Positions 24,754-36,040 are shown, counted from the first letter of the stretch. The stretch: 64,000 nucleotides of DNA from Falciphora oryzae (GCA_000733355.1 JNVV01000002.1:1336943-1400942), one strand, 5' to 3'. The notes: generated from the letters alone by a model not told the origin. Numbers and translations: made by a program.

Positions 24754-25214
24754 TATTACGATTATAACCGTTGCAAATAACCTGGAAGGATGGGCAGCAC
24801 TTTAAGTGCTTTCTAAATTACGTAAAAATAAAATAGCAGTTAAAACAGTTAGGATTAATTAAATTAATTAACTGGTTAAAGCAGTTGGGATCGATTGGAT
24901 TAATTAGCTAATTAAAGCAGTTAGGATTGATTGGATTAATTAGCTGGTTAGGGCAATTAGGATTGATTGGATTAACTAAAGCAAAGTGTTTGCAAAGTAA
25001 TGGTTTATCAAAGTGGAGGATTTACTCGTAAATAAATAGCTTTAATTAAGGCTTTGGCATCAGTTAATTTAAGTTAGTTCCAAAGTACCCCCTTGGGCAA
25101 ACAATTAAAACTTTTGTTACCAGTTCCCAGTTCCCCTAAAGCAACCTTTGTCAAATATACTATTTAGCGCTTTCCCTAAATGTTTTACCCTAGGAACAAA
25201 GCCCGATTGTAACA
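24754..25214 (+). repeat. 3' LTR of Gypsy A
   Basis: 461 bp, TATTACGA (TG mutated to TA) ... GATTGTAACA, with the same tandem U3 units (24840-24985) and R-U5 block as the 5' LTR. It is visibly less mutated than the 5' LTR in its second half. Confidence 0.9.
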
Positions 25215-25620
25215 CGGTATCGGTTAAAAATTTCCGGGCTAAAAACGGGCGGGGTTATTGCGTTTATTAATACTTTTCGGGGCTTGTTTAGGTTTATTAA
25301 CGCGATTTTGCCAGTTTTTCTTTTATTATTACGCAACCTTTTATACGGTCCTAATAAATTTTTTAAAACTAATAATAAAATTTAAATAAATTATAATTAT
25401 TTAGGTTTTTATACCCGGGAATAAACGCTTATTAAATTCCTTTTTTTAATTTCCTCTAGCTATACGGCATTCGTTAATTAAAGGACGAAATTCTTTTTAA
25501 ATTTATTAAAATCTTTATTTAATTTTATACCGAGCTTTTTTATTCCGAGTAAGCGCGTTTTTTAATATCGGGGTCGAAATACTTTTATTAAAAATATCGC
25601 ATTAGCTTTTAATATCCAGT
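25215..25620 (-). pseudogene. gag fragment of host Gypsy element B (right part)
   Basis: Continuation of the element split by Gypsy A. On the minus strand it gives a basic Gag-like stretch (KPKQAPKSINKRNNPARF) that would join the FTPDEMRK and knuckle part at 5400-5616. The first five bases are the target duplication. Confidence 0.5.
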
Positions 25621-25625
25621 AATTT

Positions 25626-25701
25626 AGCCCTCGTGGTGCAGTAGTTTAGCACTAGGTGGTCCTCTTCGGAAGGCGCAGGTTCGATTCCTGCCAAGGGCAC
25701 C
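25626..25701 (+). pseudogene. tRNA-like sequence, probably a tRNA-derived SINE head or tRNA pseudogene
   Basis: GCCCTCGTGG...AAGGGCACCA folds partly as a tRNA: a 7-bp acceptor stem with one mismatch, a D-arm (GTGC/GCAC), a perfect T-arm (GCAGG-TTCGATT-CCTGC) and an encoded CCA. The anticodon arm is poor: only 3 bp flank the loop CTTCGGA (anticodon would be TCG, Arg). The box B motif GGTTCGATTCC is intact. An encoded CCA and a bad anticodon stem argue against a working tRNA gene and for a tRNA-derived retroelement. Its far end is not found. Confidence 0.45.
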
Positions 25702-26539
25702 AGGTCTTTTTGTATTTCGCGCGAACGTGCAAAAAAAGGCCTCGAACTACCCCGACGTCCTACGTAACAAACCCACAAAGGAAGCCCTACAAACAACAAC
25801 CCTTATCAACTATCGACGAACCCACAAACCCGCATCGAAAGAAAAAGCCACTTGTTAAGCTTGCATTACGGGGTCTTTTCCCTAAACCGTGCCCGCACCC
25901 CTAATTTAGTAACCTAAAAGGCGTGCGTGTACGTAGGAAATAAAAAAACAAACAAGCACGAGGATAAACCGGATTGGTCCACCGGGATAAATTGCACCGA
26001 TATCGATGCGAGGTCGAAAATACCTACTAATTCCAATAAAAAAAAATAAGCCCGATAACAGCGTGGGACGGATAAAAAATAGCATTCCGATAAAGGGAAT
26101 AAAGGGTACGCCGCGACGAGGCGGCGGGCTTTATGCAGGAAATAAAGGGCGGAAGGCTTTGGTTTAGATGGAGTGGAACACATTAGATTTGGACCTCGTT
26201 AATAGGCACGCTCGTGGTTGTGCAGGGTGTACGCTCGTGTTCGTGTTTGCTTAATTACTAATGTTTTAGTAAATAGTTCTAAGGAATAAGCACACGAAGC
26301 GGACTCGCAACGAAATCGTCGATAGGATAGTTTTACCCGACTTTATCTAACGATTTATCGGATCGGAAGCACGGTTTGTATTCCTATTAGTTACCCCGAA
26401 CAGAAGATACTCCCTATAGCTTATAAAGGTCGAACAGGGTAAATAAATTTATATATATCCGGTAATTTAATCCGGGTAATTGTTTTATAAATATAATTGT
26501 AATATTTTAGCAACGGCTTTTGCAAACCGAAATTTAACG
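25702..26539. other. Mixed-GC spacer with repeat R3 copy 2
   Basis: No gene recognised. 25702-26200 is less AT-rich than its surroundings and only weakly RIP-like. 26250-26436 is the second copy of repeat R3 (see 7726-7936). 26437-26539 is AT-rich. Confidence 0.5.
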
Positions 26540-26982
26540 TAACGTGGTTCACCAGTGAGCGACACAGACCAGCGAGCGACACACTTCAAAATCCTATACT
26601 AAACAGCGTTTTTCTTCGATTAAATAACTCGTTCAATTTGAAGCTAAATTCTACCAAAATTAAAACAGTTATATTTAACTTTATAATAAATATAATATAA
26701 ATTTTCCGCATTTTTATTATTACCTCTTTTAGGTTAATTTGCATATTTTGCATATTTTACACAGTATAATACACAGTGTTGCAAACTAACCTAAAAGGGG
26801 TAATAATAAAAATGCGGAAAATTCATATTATAATTACATTAAAGTTAAATATAACTGTTTTAATTTTACTGGAATTTAGCTCCAAATTGAACGAGTTATT
26901 TAATCGAAAAAAACGCCGTTTAATATGGGATTTTGAAGTGTGTCGCTCGCTGGTCTGTGTCGCTCACTGGTGAACTACGTTA
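26540..26982. mobile_element. Foldback MITE 5
   Basis: 443 bp, TAACGTGGTTCACCAGTGAGC...GCTCACTGGTGAACTACGTTA. Arms of about 190 bp share gacacagaccagcgagcgac and gaacgagttatttaatcgaa. The loop has the acacagtataatacacagtg motif. One mismatch lies near the right end (CTACG for CCACG). Confidence 0.85.
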
Positions 26983-27300
26983 ATAAATTTTATTTATTTA
27001 ACGCGTATACGTAATTATCGATATTTTTTTTTTTAATATGTTAATGCTAAATTTTAAATTTTATATCGTTTTTAAACGGGTCGGTATAAAATATAAAGGG
27101 ATTTTTTATACGGGGTTTAATTTTTAAAAATACGTTAATTATTTAAATATATCCCGATTTTTCCATATCCGGAATGTTTTAACATTGGCCGCATTAGCGG
27201 CCGGCTTTCGCTTTTTTTTTCCAACTTTTTTATTTTGCAGCTTAAATTAGCGATTAGTTTTTATAAACCGCTAATAATTTAACCGTTTTCGTTTATTTAT
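26983..27300. other. AT-rich spacer, possibly Gypsy copy 2 gag
   Basis: RIP-like sequence between two MITEs. It could be the continuation of the minus-strand Gypsy copy 2 split by MITE 6, but I recognise no motif. Confidence 0.3.
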
Positions 27301-27744
27301 TAACGTGGTTCATCACCGAGTCGGACACATCACTGAGTCGGACACTTTAAAATCTCATATTAAACGCGATTTTCGACACCCCTGCTAACTCGGCCAATTT
27401 AAGCTTAAATTTAACCAAATTTTAATATGTTATATTTAACTGCGTATTAAGTTGAATTTAATTTTCTTGGATTTTTATTATTTCTCCTTTAAGGTTGGTT
27501 CGAAACACTGTGTAATATACTGTGTAAAATATACAAATTACCTTAAAAAGGTGATAATAAAAATTTATAAAAATCTAGGAAAAATAACTTATGTTTACTA
27601 TTTAGTTAAATATAACCTGTTTAAATTTGGCTAAATTTAAGCTTAAATTAGCCGAGTTATCAAGGGTGTCGAAAATCGCGTTTAACACGTGATTTCGAAG
27701 TGTCCGACTCGGTGATGTGTCCGACTCGGTGATGGACCACGGTA
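27301..27744. mobile_element. Foldback MITE 6
   Basis: 444 bp, TAACGTGGTTCATCACCGAG...CTCGGTGATGGACCACGGTA. The right terminus ends GGTA where the other members have GTTA. Outer repeats carry gagtcggaca; inner arms share gtgtcgaaaatcgcgttta. Confidence 0.8.
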
Positions 27745-29466
27745 CCATTTTAATTAGTTAGTTTTTTTTTAAAAAAATTAGTATTTATATAATTTATCGC
27801 TAATACGGATTGCTATTTAAATATAATCCAGAAAATCTTCTAGTTAATCCGCTTTAAAAAATTTATTTTTTATATTTTTGCGGAAACTTTTATAAAAATA
27901 TGCCATTTTAATTTAATCAATCCAATCAAATTTAGTTATATAGCGTTGGAATTTTAAAGCGTATATAAAAGCTGGTTTTTTTTTTATTAAAAGCTAAAAA
28001 TTTCCTTTTCCGCAACCAATCGCTCGTTAATTTAGCCGAAAATTTTATTAACTTTCTTTCCGAATTTTTCGAAATTAGTAAATATCATTCGTATTTGCTT
28101 TTTAAATTCCACGTTTTTAAAATAATCCGTTTATATAAACTAAAACTAGTTTTTAACTTTTTTTTTCCAAAAGTATAGCGGTATAAATTACTTTTTTTTC
28201 GGTACCGAAATAGGTTTCGTAAAAACGAAAAATAAACCTAGCATTTAATAAAAAAAATCTGAAATTTGCCTGTTTTTCCGTCGTAAATTTTCAAAAATGA
28301 GAATTTATATGCTTTTATCGCAATATCCGGGTTGCTTTAAATTGCGGCCAATTAAACCTTAGCTTTAGCGAAATCCTTTATAAATATTTAGAAAAATTCG
28401 AAAAAAGTATCATCGTTATATATATATTTTTTTTTTTCGTATTTTACGGTAAGGAACTGCTTCGCTTTTTTAAAACCGGATATTAACATTTTATCGTATT
28501 ATTTACCTTTAGCAAATACTAAATAAAGTTAGTTAAAATGTTACAATTAAGCTTTATTTTTAAAGTAAAACATTTAAAAAAAAAGCGCTAAATAATACAT
28601 TTAATAAAGGTTGTTTTAAATGAATTAAAAACTGGTAATAAAAGTTTTAATTGCTTATTTAAAAGGGTACTTTGGAGCTAATTTAAGTTAACTAATGCCG
28701 AAGCCTTAGTTAAAGCTATTTATTTATATAATTTTTATTTTTATTTTTATAAACCATTACTTTGCAAGCACTTTGCCTCAGTTAGTCCAATCGATCTTAA
28801 CTGCCCTGACTAGCTGGTTAATCCAGTCAATCCTAACTGCCCTAACTGGCTGATCAGTCCAGTTAATCCTGATTGCCCTAACTAGCTGATCAGTCCAGTC
28901 AATCCTAACTGCTTTGATTGCTATTTTATTTCCACGTGACTTGGAGAGTACCTGTTACGACCACACCACGACGCGTGGGGACGACGCATGGGGACAGGAG
29001 GGCTGGGACCAAACCCCAGCGCGAAGCCTCAACCCCGCAATCAGGGGAGGTGGGGTCACGTGACACCAACCGGCGATAAGTGCGATATGTTGGACTTAAA
29101 CATATTACTCCTAGCCAAAATGATATGTTGGATCGGGGGTGATTACAACATATCACACCAAGCAGGCATCACGCCAGAACTGGCTGGAAATAGGTCGTGT
29201 ATATAAGGAGAAGGTTCTCCAGCAGGTAGATAGCTATTGACTGGGGCCTCGGCATCAGTCAACCTAAGTTAGCTCCAAGGTACCCCCTTGGGCAAGCAAT
29301 CCAGACTTCTGTCACCAGTTTCCCAGTTCCCCTGAAGCAACCCCTGTCAAGTGTACTGTTCAGCACCCTCCCTAGGTGTCCTACCCTAGGAGCAGAGCCT
29401 GATTGTAACAGTACCCAAGGGGCTGCCCCTCCTTCCAGGTCACCTGCGGCGGTTATGGTCGTAACA
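27745..29466 (-). mobile_element. Gypsy A family, copy 2: 5' LTR plus gag fragment
   Basis: A minus-strand fragment. The LTR occupies 28539-29466 and is split by a solo LTR. 28185-28538 aligns with the post-LTR region of Gypsy A. 27745-28180 reads a retrotransposon Gag on the minus strand (ERKLIKFSAKL-like, then TSFYI, and a Phe-Asp-Trp-Ile-Asp-like block), with stops. No second LTR or matching target duplication is visible (ttaaaa at one side, ccggg at the other), so it is truncated. Confidence 0.75.
28953..29410 (+). mobile_element. Solo LTR, GC-rich, nearly free of RIP
   Basis: 458 bp, TGTTACGACC...GATTGTAACA, flanked by a perfect 5-bp duplication GTACC (28948-28952 and 29411-29415). It sits in the LTR of Gypsy copy 2. 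A TATA motif (gtatataagg, about 29197-29208) precedes the R-U5 part, which is shared with Gypsy A LTRs (from about 29230, agctattgactggggcctcgg in parts). The U3 half is unrelated to that of Gypsy A. It is the youngest insertion in the block. Confidence 0.9.
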
Positions 29467-30089
29467 CCGGGGCTACGTGCCATAACAGCTTCCTTTATAT
29501 ACCTACGGATATTAATCTCGCGGGTTTTCCACCGTAGGGGCTTCCAATACCGCGAGCGATTTTCTGAAAAATTATTTTGTATAAAATTTCTAAAATATCG
29601 ACCTACGGCCGCTAAACCTATTTCCGCGTTGAGCTTTTAAATTTGATTTGTGCAAATTAACTCCTAATTAATTTTGTATAAAGTAGATTTGCGGGGTAGG
29701 CGAGTTAGGGCAACTTATCGCGATTAACTTGAGTGCTTAGGCATTTTATAAGGGCTGTAGGCTACTTTTGGGCTTCTAGCAGGCGCTGTAGATGCTGTAA
29801 GCCACTTTTGGGTACGCTGTAAGCTCTGTCTGCTATTCCTGCGCACAACCCCACAATAGTACAAGGTAGATAATATAAAGAGGGTAATGCAGGATAGGCT
29901 GGGTCCATGCACCCAACTTTGGCTAAATACATTGGTTCTTTTAACAGTACCTACTCCTACTAACAAAAATAGTTATTTTAATAAATAATTATTTCAAGTT
30001 ACCGTGCTATAATGTATAAAATCACGCATAATTCCTTATGTTTTTAATTTAATACTTTAAATTTTTTTTTTAGTTTACTTTATTTGCAT
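29467..30089. other. Transition from AT-rich block to gene-rich region
   Basis: No gene found. Moderately AT-rich. 29747-29830 holds a local near-duplicate (gctgtaggctacttttggg and gctgtaagccacttttggg). It ends in the 3' flank of MTD1. Confidence 0.6.
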
Positions 30090-31222
30090 CTATATACCCG
30101 CATTCCGGTTTGCGATTAAACGCTATGTGTTATTAGCATGTAAGTTTGTATTATTTTTTTCATAACAACAAATCGCATAAAGGGCGGAGTGTTAAACATA
30201 CCACAAGATTTCGTAGCAGTACCGCGATGGTAATTTTGCCTACGGAAGGCACATATATGGAAGCTGTCTCCTTCACTGCAGGGCCGTCGAAGTTTCGGCA
30301 AGAAGAGAAATTGATGCAAACGGCACCGTCCCTGACCAGATCTGTGGGCACCTTAAAGCTTTCAACCGGGACTCCACCGATGATGACGTCGCTGATGGGA
30401 ATGCACTCTCGCAATCCCCAGTCGTCCTTGTCGAGAACCTGGTGGCGTGGCTGACGGATGCCCTGGCCGCGAGTGAAGAGCTGTACGCCGGTGAGGTCGA
30501 CCGAGTAGACGGTGGCTCCGTCGTTAGCCAGCAAGGCAGCGAGGGGCCTGCCGTTGACTTCGGAACGGTTGATGACGGTGATTGTCTTCCCGAAAAGTCG
30601 GTTGCCGTAGGGCAGGATGGAGTTGTAGATCTGGAGGTGCTCGAGGAGCTTGACCACGGCCAAGGGGGTGCACGGCAGGATGGACTTCTTCTGGTTGGTA
30701 GGGTGGTCCAGGAATCTGATGTTGTGGTACATGTTGTACAGATGCTTGTGGCAGAGCCCCTCGACGTCCTTGGCGAGGGCCACAGTCTCCTGGATGTACT
30801 TGTCATGTGTCGGGTTACCGGGAAAGATGGGATAGTAGACGATGATGCCGTCTACTTTGGGGTCCTCGTTGGCGGCGACGATGTCCTCCTCGAGTGATTC
30901 CTTGTCGGCCCGACGGAGGTCAAATTCGAAGCCACTGTCGCGAACTCGTAAGCAGGAGAGAACAGCTTGGGGGAAGTGGAGTGGACAGCCCAGGAGCGTG
31001 GGCGGCGGCTGAGACTCACTTCTCCTCGCATGTCTTCTTGGACCACTCGGCATATTGGAGAGCCGCGGGGTCGTCGTTTGCGAGAAAGGCGGCCAGGTAT
31101 GGCTTTGCGCCGCCACCCTTCTGCACCTGGCGCAAAGTCTCTCTGACTTCCTCTAGGAGGCCCTTGGCAACGGTGTCCGCCGTCACCACCTTACAGGTCT
31201 TAGGCACTTCGGGAGCCGGCAT
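30090..31222 (-). CDS. MTD1: Methylenetetrahydrofolate dehydrogenase (NAD+), cytosolic
   Basis: Oxidises 5,10-methylene-THF to methenyl-THF with NAD+ in cytosolic one-carbon metabolism. Three exons on the minus strand: 31222-31020, 30934-30202 and 30122-30090; 322 aa, the family's usual size. The first junction forms an Asn codon (CEE-N-GFEFDL); the last exon adds only ten residues (RLIANRNAGI) after LLRNLV. Visible motifs: catalytic/folate region VDGIIVYYPIF (about 95-105), CTPLAVVKLL (156-165), Rossmann NAD site GKTITVINRSEVNGRPLA (about 183-200) and a C-terminal YVPSVGKITIAVLLRN. The R-S-E-V-N-G-R-P-L-A signature is that of the yeast Mtd1 type, not the trifunctional enzyme. It is the first intact gene beside the dead transposon block and shows no RIP damage. 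Confidence 0.93.
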
Positions 31223-32063
31223 GATGACGTGTGGTCGAAGTGATCGTGGATTGGAATCTCGTCGGGGGACGGAAGGGATTCAGGTAATAAATACCTGTGG
31301 TAGGAGGAGGAACCGACGGCTCAGAGATCCATGCTCGCCTTAATGGCTCGGGAACCGAGCGTGAATGTGCCGTGAGTATGGATGGAAAACGCCTCTTCTA
31401 CCCCACCCGCGCCAATCTTTTTTTTTTTTTCCCTCCTCCCGACATCACTTAATTTTCAATCACTCCCCTCCGCCATTACCCCTCACCGAAATGGCAGAAA
31501 AAAAAAACCAGCACCCCTGTCACGACCGTTTCAGGCCATCAAGTCAACTCTCTTTGGTCCGATTTCATCACGCCTCTCACCGCCCTCCATAACCCCCACC
31601 TCGCATCACCTTGCATCACTACCAGCAGCAGCCACCACATACGACGACAGTGACGGGTCTCAGGTTGGCCTCGCTGAATTAAATGTCATCCTTACGAAAG
31701 TGATGGCCGGTAAAAATTCCCGAACCTCGTAAACCAAATCTTCAAACGCTTTGTAAGTACATCGGGTGTAACTAAGGCTCCTCATCTTTTCGTATCCGTA
31801 CTTTCCTGAGTCCGTGCCGGGACTTGCATGGGTGTGTGAGGGCGCGCGGAATTGGATCTGCCGACGGACCAAACATCCACAGAAAGAGGTTACGCCTCTG
31901 CAGTATCTTCCACCAACCTATACACGATGTTCGCGAGCAGGCAGTCTAACTCCTGGTACCAACGGCCTAGGACTACGAACTCATTGACTAAAATAGCGGC
32001 CTTGTTCGAATAATACATACACCCCGCCTCACCCGTGCCTTGGGCAAGCTGTCGAGGGTAGTC
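31223..32063. promoter_or_regulatory. Divergent intergenic region MTD1 / MMS19
   Basis: 841 bp between two start codons on opposite strands, so it should hold both promoters. It contains a T/C-rich tract (31425-31440). No conserved reading frame or clear operator was recognised. Confidence 0.6.
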
Positions 32064-35000
32064 ATGGTTGACTTTAAGGGGTGGGCATTGCAGTATGTCC
32101 TGGCCGACGATGAGCCTACGCGGCAGGATGCTGTCGCCAAAACAGACGCGGGTGAGTGCGGCGCCCCCACTGGTCACACGGTAACATGATCATGGCCGAC
32201 TGACCTTTGTGAACACTCGTCTCGACTGCTCCGGTCCTGAAGCTCTTAGCTCTGCTGGTGTCAGGAGCACTGCTATCCTTGGCTGGGTCCAATCCATCGA
32301 TCCATGGGTGCCGGCTGCCCTGTCTTCCACAGGGGGTCCACAGGCTGACGATGCAGCGGGCGAGTCCGAGTTCAATGTCATCGCCAGAGCCAAAGGTGCG
32401 TTATCCCATGGTGTCAGTGCTCCTCATGCTCGTGGCACTAATTGGCGTTTTACCGGCTTTTGGCCGGGGATAAAATATTTGCCATCAGCTCTGGATTATC
32501 TTGCAGACACCCTCTCGGTGATGGACAAGGCGCTGCTTCGGGCCGACCAGGGTAATGATGCCACATCCCTTGTCAACGCCCCCATACCGGTAGGCCAGAC
32601 GCCAAGGTATGCTGACGGAGATGCGATGGTTGTAGTAAATTTACTCGCCGTATTCTTCGGTAGGCTGTTCAGTGTCGACCACAAGGCCGGCATCATGGCC
32701 GCTGCAAAGGCTTTGAGGCAGCTGGCGACGATGAAGGGCTTCAAACCCGAAACGGGAGAATCCATCATCCAGAGCGTCGCCTCCATGCGAGACGACTTCC
32801 GCCTCCAGCCGCCCCAAACACGCCTGGAAGTATATGCCCTGCTACAGGCCCTGGCCAGCCACGAGGCGGTCGCCAATCGGCTTCAGCACACGTATGGGAC
32901 CGCCGGCGGATTCGCCCTCGACCTTCTGCAGCTCTGCAACCACGAGAGAGATCCTAGCTGTCTCCTCCAGTGGTTTCATATTCTGCAGGGCCTAATCCGC
33001 AGCTTTGACTTTTCTCCCGATGTGGATGAAGAGCTGTTCAAATCCTTCTCCGCCTACTTCCCCATATCCATGAGAAATTCCGTGAACCCTGCCCGTGTTA
33101 CGGTCGATGATCTCAAGCTCTGTCTCCGGGCATGTTTTTCCGCAAGCGAGAAACTGGCCAGACTCACCGTGCCGTTTCTAATTCAGAAGCTGGATCAAGG
33201 AGACGCTATCACGGTCCCGGTCAAGGGAAGTACCTCTGTCGAGCGCCCCGGCCCATTACAGTGCGCTAACCCCAGCACAGGTGGACATACTGAAAACCCT
33301 GGATTCGTGTCTCGAGCGATACCAACACCCGTCTCGAGGCATCGCGCCGTTCACCAACCAGATTTGGAATTCCCTGAAATACGAAGTCCGCAATGGAGAC
33401 GTCCGCGAGATTCTCGACAGCACCCTTGGCGTTATGCGTACGCTGTCGAGTAGACTCGCTGCGACGCCTTTGGCCACGCCCGCCGGTGTGACCCAATATC
33501 AGGATCCGCTCGGTGCATTTACGGCAATCGTCATGGACGACTGTCTCGAGGATCTCGCCAACCCGTCATACGCTAAATCAGCCGGCCTCCTCCTTGAGGG
33601 CGTGATGGGGGCTCACGCGAGGTCTTTTGCACTGATGCTGCCTAGGACCCTTGATGCTATCGCCGCGAATCTTCGAGAGCCAAGGACGTCCGAACATGCT
33701 CGAGCGTGCCTAGGCTTCTTGGACTCGCTCCTGGACTCGCGAGCCCGCCTGGTTCGCGCATCTGTTGGCTCGGATCAAGCCGGGTCGCTCCATGATCTTG
33801 GCAAGCTCGACTCTCTTGTTCTCGAGCGCGCATACACCACACTCACTCGCTCTTGGAAGGACAACAACGTCGAAAACCCTGATGCCGACCATGTTGCGAC
33901 ACTCAAGGGAGCAGCCCGGGGTCTAGCTGCCCTAGCTTGCCAACCTGGGATTCCGACTGGTGCTGGCACCTCTGTCCTACTGTGTAGTGACCGTGAGTGC
34001 GACCAGATATGTACCACGATATCTAACCGGATCGTGAATATATTCAACCTCTCCTCGTCGCCAGACATAGGGCCCCGAAAAGAACTGGCAGACGCTGCTG
34101 TGGTTGCCCTCCGCGACATCGTTGGTTTCTACCCCCCTGGCTACTCCATCATGCTCAACAGGGCCATTTCCTCTATCCAGGACAGACACTGGGGAGGCCG
34201 GCTATCACGCAACTCCATCGACATGCTCAAGACACTGCTGCTTAGGCTCTCGTATATTGGGTGTTCCAAACTACCCTCCTCCGGCCACCCCCTGCAGCAT
34301 TTGCACTCGTTTATATTGTCCATGCAGCGGCTCACCTTCTCGTATCTAGACCAGAGGGTCCGATTCGACGTTCCTACCATTACGGTATCGGCCATCTACA
34401 ATGCTTTCATGCTCTTCAGGGACGCATGCCTCCGCAAAGGCTTCCTCACACGACGGAATATGATCACAGCCAACTGGGCGCGTCTAACAGCTGATACCGA
34501 TCGTCGTTTTCCCGAACTATCTTCAATCACAAGTCAGCAGGTCTCTGAAGCTGGGCCCGGATCAGACGAGGAAATGGATCAGGCAGCCACCTCTGATGTA
34601 TTCCGAGGTTATCTCGAATGCTCCCTGTCGCTACTCACTCGCTTTTATCATCGCGCAATCGCCCACGCCGCTGACCCGGCCCCCGGACCGCGGCTAAGCC
34701 TGGACTTCGGCAATGCAAATAACATCCCGAGCGGGACGACCGCCCACGAGAAGGACTTGCAAGATGTCTATCTGCACCAGCTCGCGGATATGGCGACGTT
34801 CGTGATCCGTGACCTCGAGCAAGAGGAACAGCAGTCACTACAGATCCCGGAGGAGGCGTTCAACCTATTTGGAGCTGGCCACCCGCCAATCACGTGGCTC
34901 AGTGCACATGACCACGGTCGTACCAATATCCTCTCTCTTGGTATCCTAAGGGGCTTACGCGCATTGCCTCTGCCCCAAATGGTGAGCCCTGCCCAGGCAC

Positions 35001-36040
35001 CCCTTATCACCACCCTCGGAGACTGACACGGCATGGTGCGGCAGCTGGAGACCGAGGTCTTTGCGCAGAGCATCCTTGATGATGTCGCTACTGCCGAGGC
35101 CTTTCCCGAAAGGACGCAAAAGGTCCGGGACCGTATCCTCACTGTCGTCGCAAACAAATGGATCCCGGGCTCGAGCGTGAGTGCACCACCGAGGAAGGCA
35201 TGGAAGGCTACAGTCTCCTCACTCGAGTCGGTTGTCCGGGAGGGCAGCACCGGAATGCGCATGGAGCGCTACTCGAGGGTACTGGCGGTGCTGGCAGGCG
35301 CGATTGCAAGGAGGGACGAGGATATTGGCAATCTTGCTACCCTTATCTCGGCTCTCCCGGCATCCCTTGGGCACGCCGGGGACTGCATGGCGCGGTGCCT
35401 GGAAGATCTTGTGTCATGCAAAGAACGACTGGAGCCCGAGAACCATGCCGTCATCAAGACCCTTTACCCGCAGTGGGTTTACATGCATTTTGCGAGCCCC
35501 AAGCTGCAATCGTCATTCCCAATCACCCAGGACAAGCCCGAGGGTGTGGTTCAAGCGATTACGGTCGTCCGACTCTTGAAGCATATGGACTTTCGCGTAT
35601 ACGAAGAGGACCTCGATAAAGTCGTTCGTATCGCAATCGCAGGTGTCTCTTCCTTCCACAACTATGGCGACATGGAAGCTGCGCTGGAAGTGCTTCGAGA
35701 GATTCTCAAACACAGCCCAAACACCATGAAGGATCAAATCAAGGCAGTTGTATCGGGGGGCATCAAAGTGCTGAAGTGTGGCCTGGAGCAATTGCCCGGG
35801 TGCACGACGGGGTCGGGAATCCCTGCCCGGTTTTTGAGGGAAGGAAGCCCCGCCCGCAGTCGGGGCATGGCTCTTCTCCTGCTCAAGGACCTGGCACAAA
35901 GCTTCGATGAGGGGATACTTGGCCAATACTCGGCGAGCATGTCTCGTGTTTTGGGAGATGCATGTGGCGATCCTGTCCGAGAGGTGAGACAGTCTGCCCT
36001 CGTTGCTCGGCGCAGCTGGGCTAGAATAGCACAGCACTAG
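32064..36040 (+). CDS. MMS19: MMS19-like protein (cytosolic iron-sulfur targeting, DNA repair/transcription)
   Basis: HEAT-repeat scaffold that delivers Fe-S clusters to nuclear and cytosolic DNA-metabolism proteins (yeast Met18). Five exons: 32064-32151, 32243-32395, 32489-33229, 33276-34981 and 35045-36040; 1227 aa, near the usual fungal length. Exon 1 gives MVDFKGWALQYVLADDEPTR. The MMS19 N-terminal domain is clear (LDYLADTLSVMDK; YFPISMRNSVNPARVTVDDLKLCL in parts; FLIQKLDQGDAI) and continues as VDILKTLDSCLERY. The rest is helical repeats up to the C-terminal RRSWARIAQH. The exon 3/4 junction is the least certain: donor 33230 (GTACCT) with acceptor 33275 keeps the frame, but donor 33220 with acceptor 33280 also does. 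Confidence 0.88.

Larger units (their letters stand above)
5617..25214 (+). mobile_element. Ty3/Gypsy LTR retrotransposon A, RIP-degraded, with nested insertions
   Basis: The element starts with TGTTACGA and ends with TGTAACA, has about 458-461-bp LTRs at both ends and a perfect 5-bp target duplication. Its Pol fragments run in plus-strand order: reverse transcriptase and RNase H (about 9650-10870), integrase (20295-20575) and chromodomain (about 23860-23945). That order (RT-RNH-INT-chromodomain) is Ty3/Gypsy, chromovirus type. Subtracting the LINE with its MULE, four MITEs and the Fot1 element leaves about 7.6 kb. Gag is not readable: about 6430-7725 does not match the gag of the second copy, so a further insertion or recombination there is possible. 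Nothing is coding today. Confidence 0.9.

Noticed and set aside
25626..25701. Functional tRNA-Arg(TCG)
   Set aside because: The anticodon stem has only three pairs, the acceptor has a mismatch, and CCA is encoded.
25602..25799. Short minus-strand peptide with LAGIEPAPSEEDHL
   Set aside because: It is the antisense translation of the tRNA-like sequence. Such peptides recur in databases as tRNA artefacts.
1..29400. Mitochondrial DNA insertion or centromere as explanation of the high AT content
   Set aside because: The content is explained by identifiable transposons with RIP-type changes. No mitochondrial genes or satellite arrays were seen. A centromeric location cannot be excluded but has no positive evidence.
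30442..30897. Open frames antisense to MTD1
   Set aside because: Shadow frames from GC-rich codon use opposite a well supported enzyme gene.
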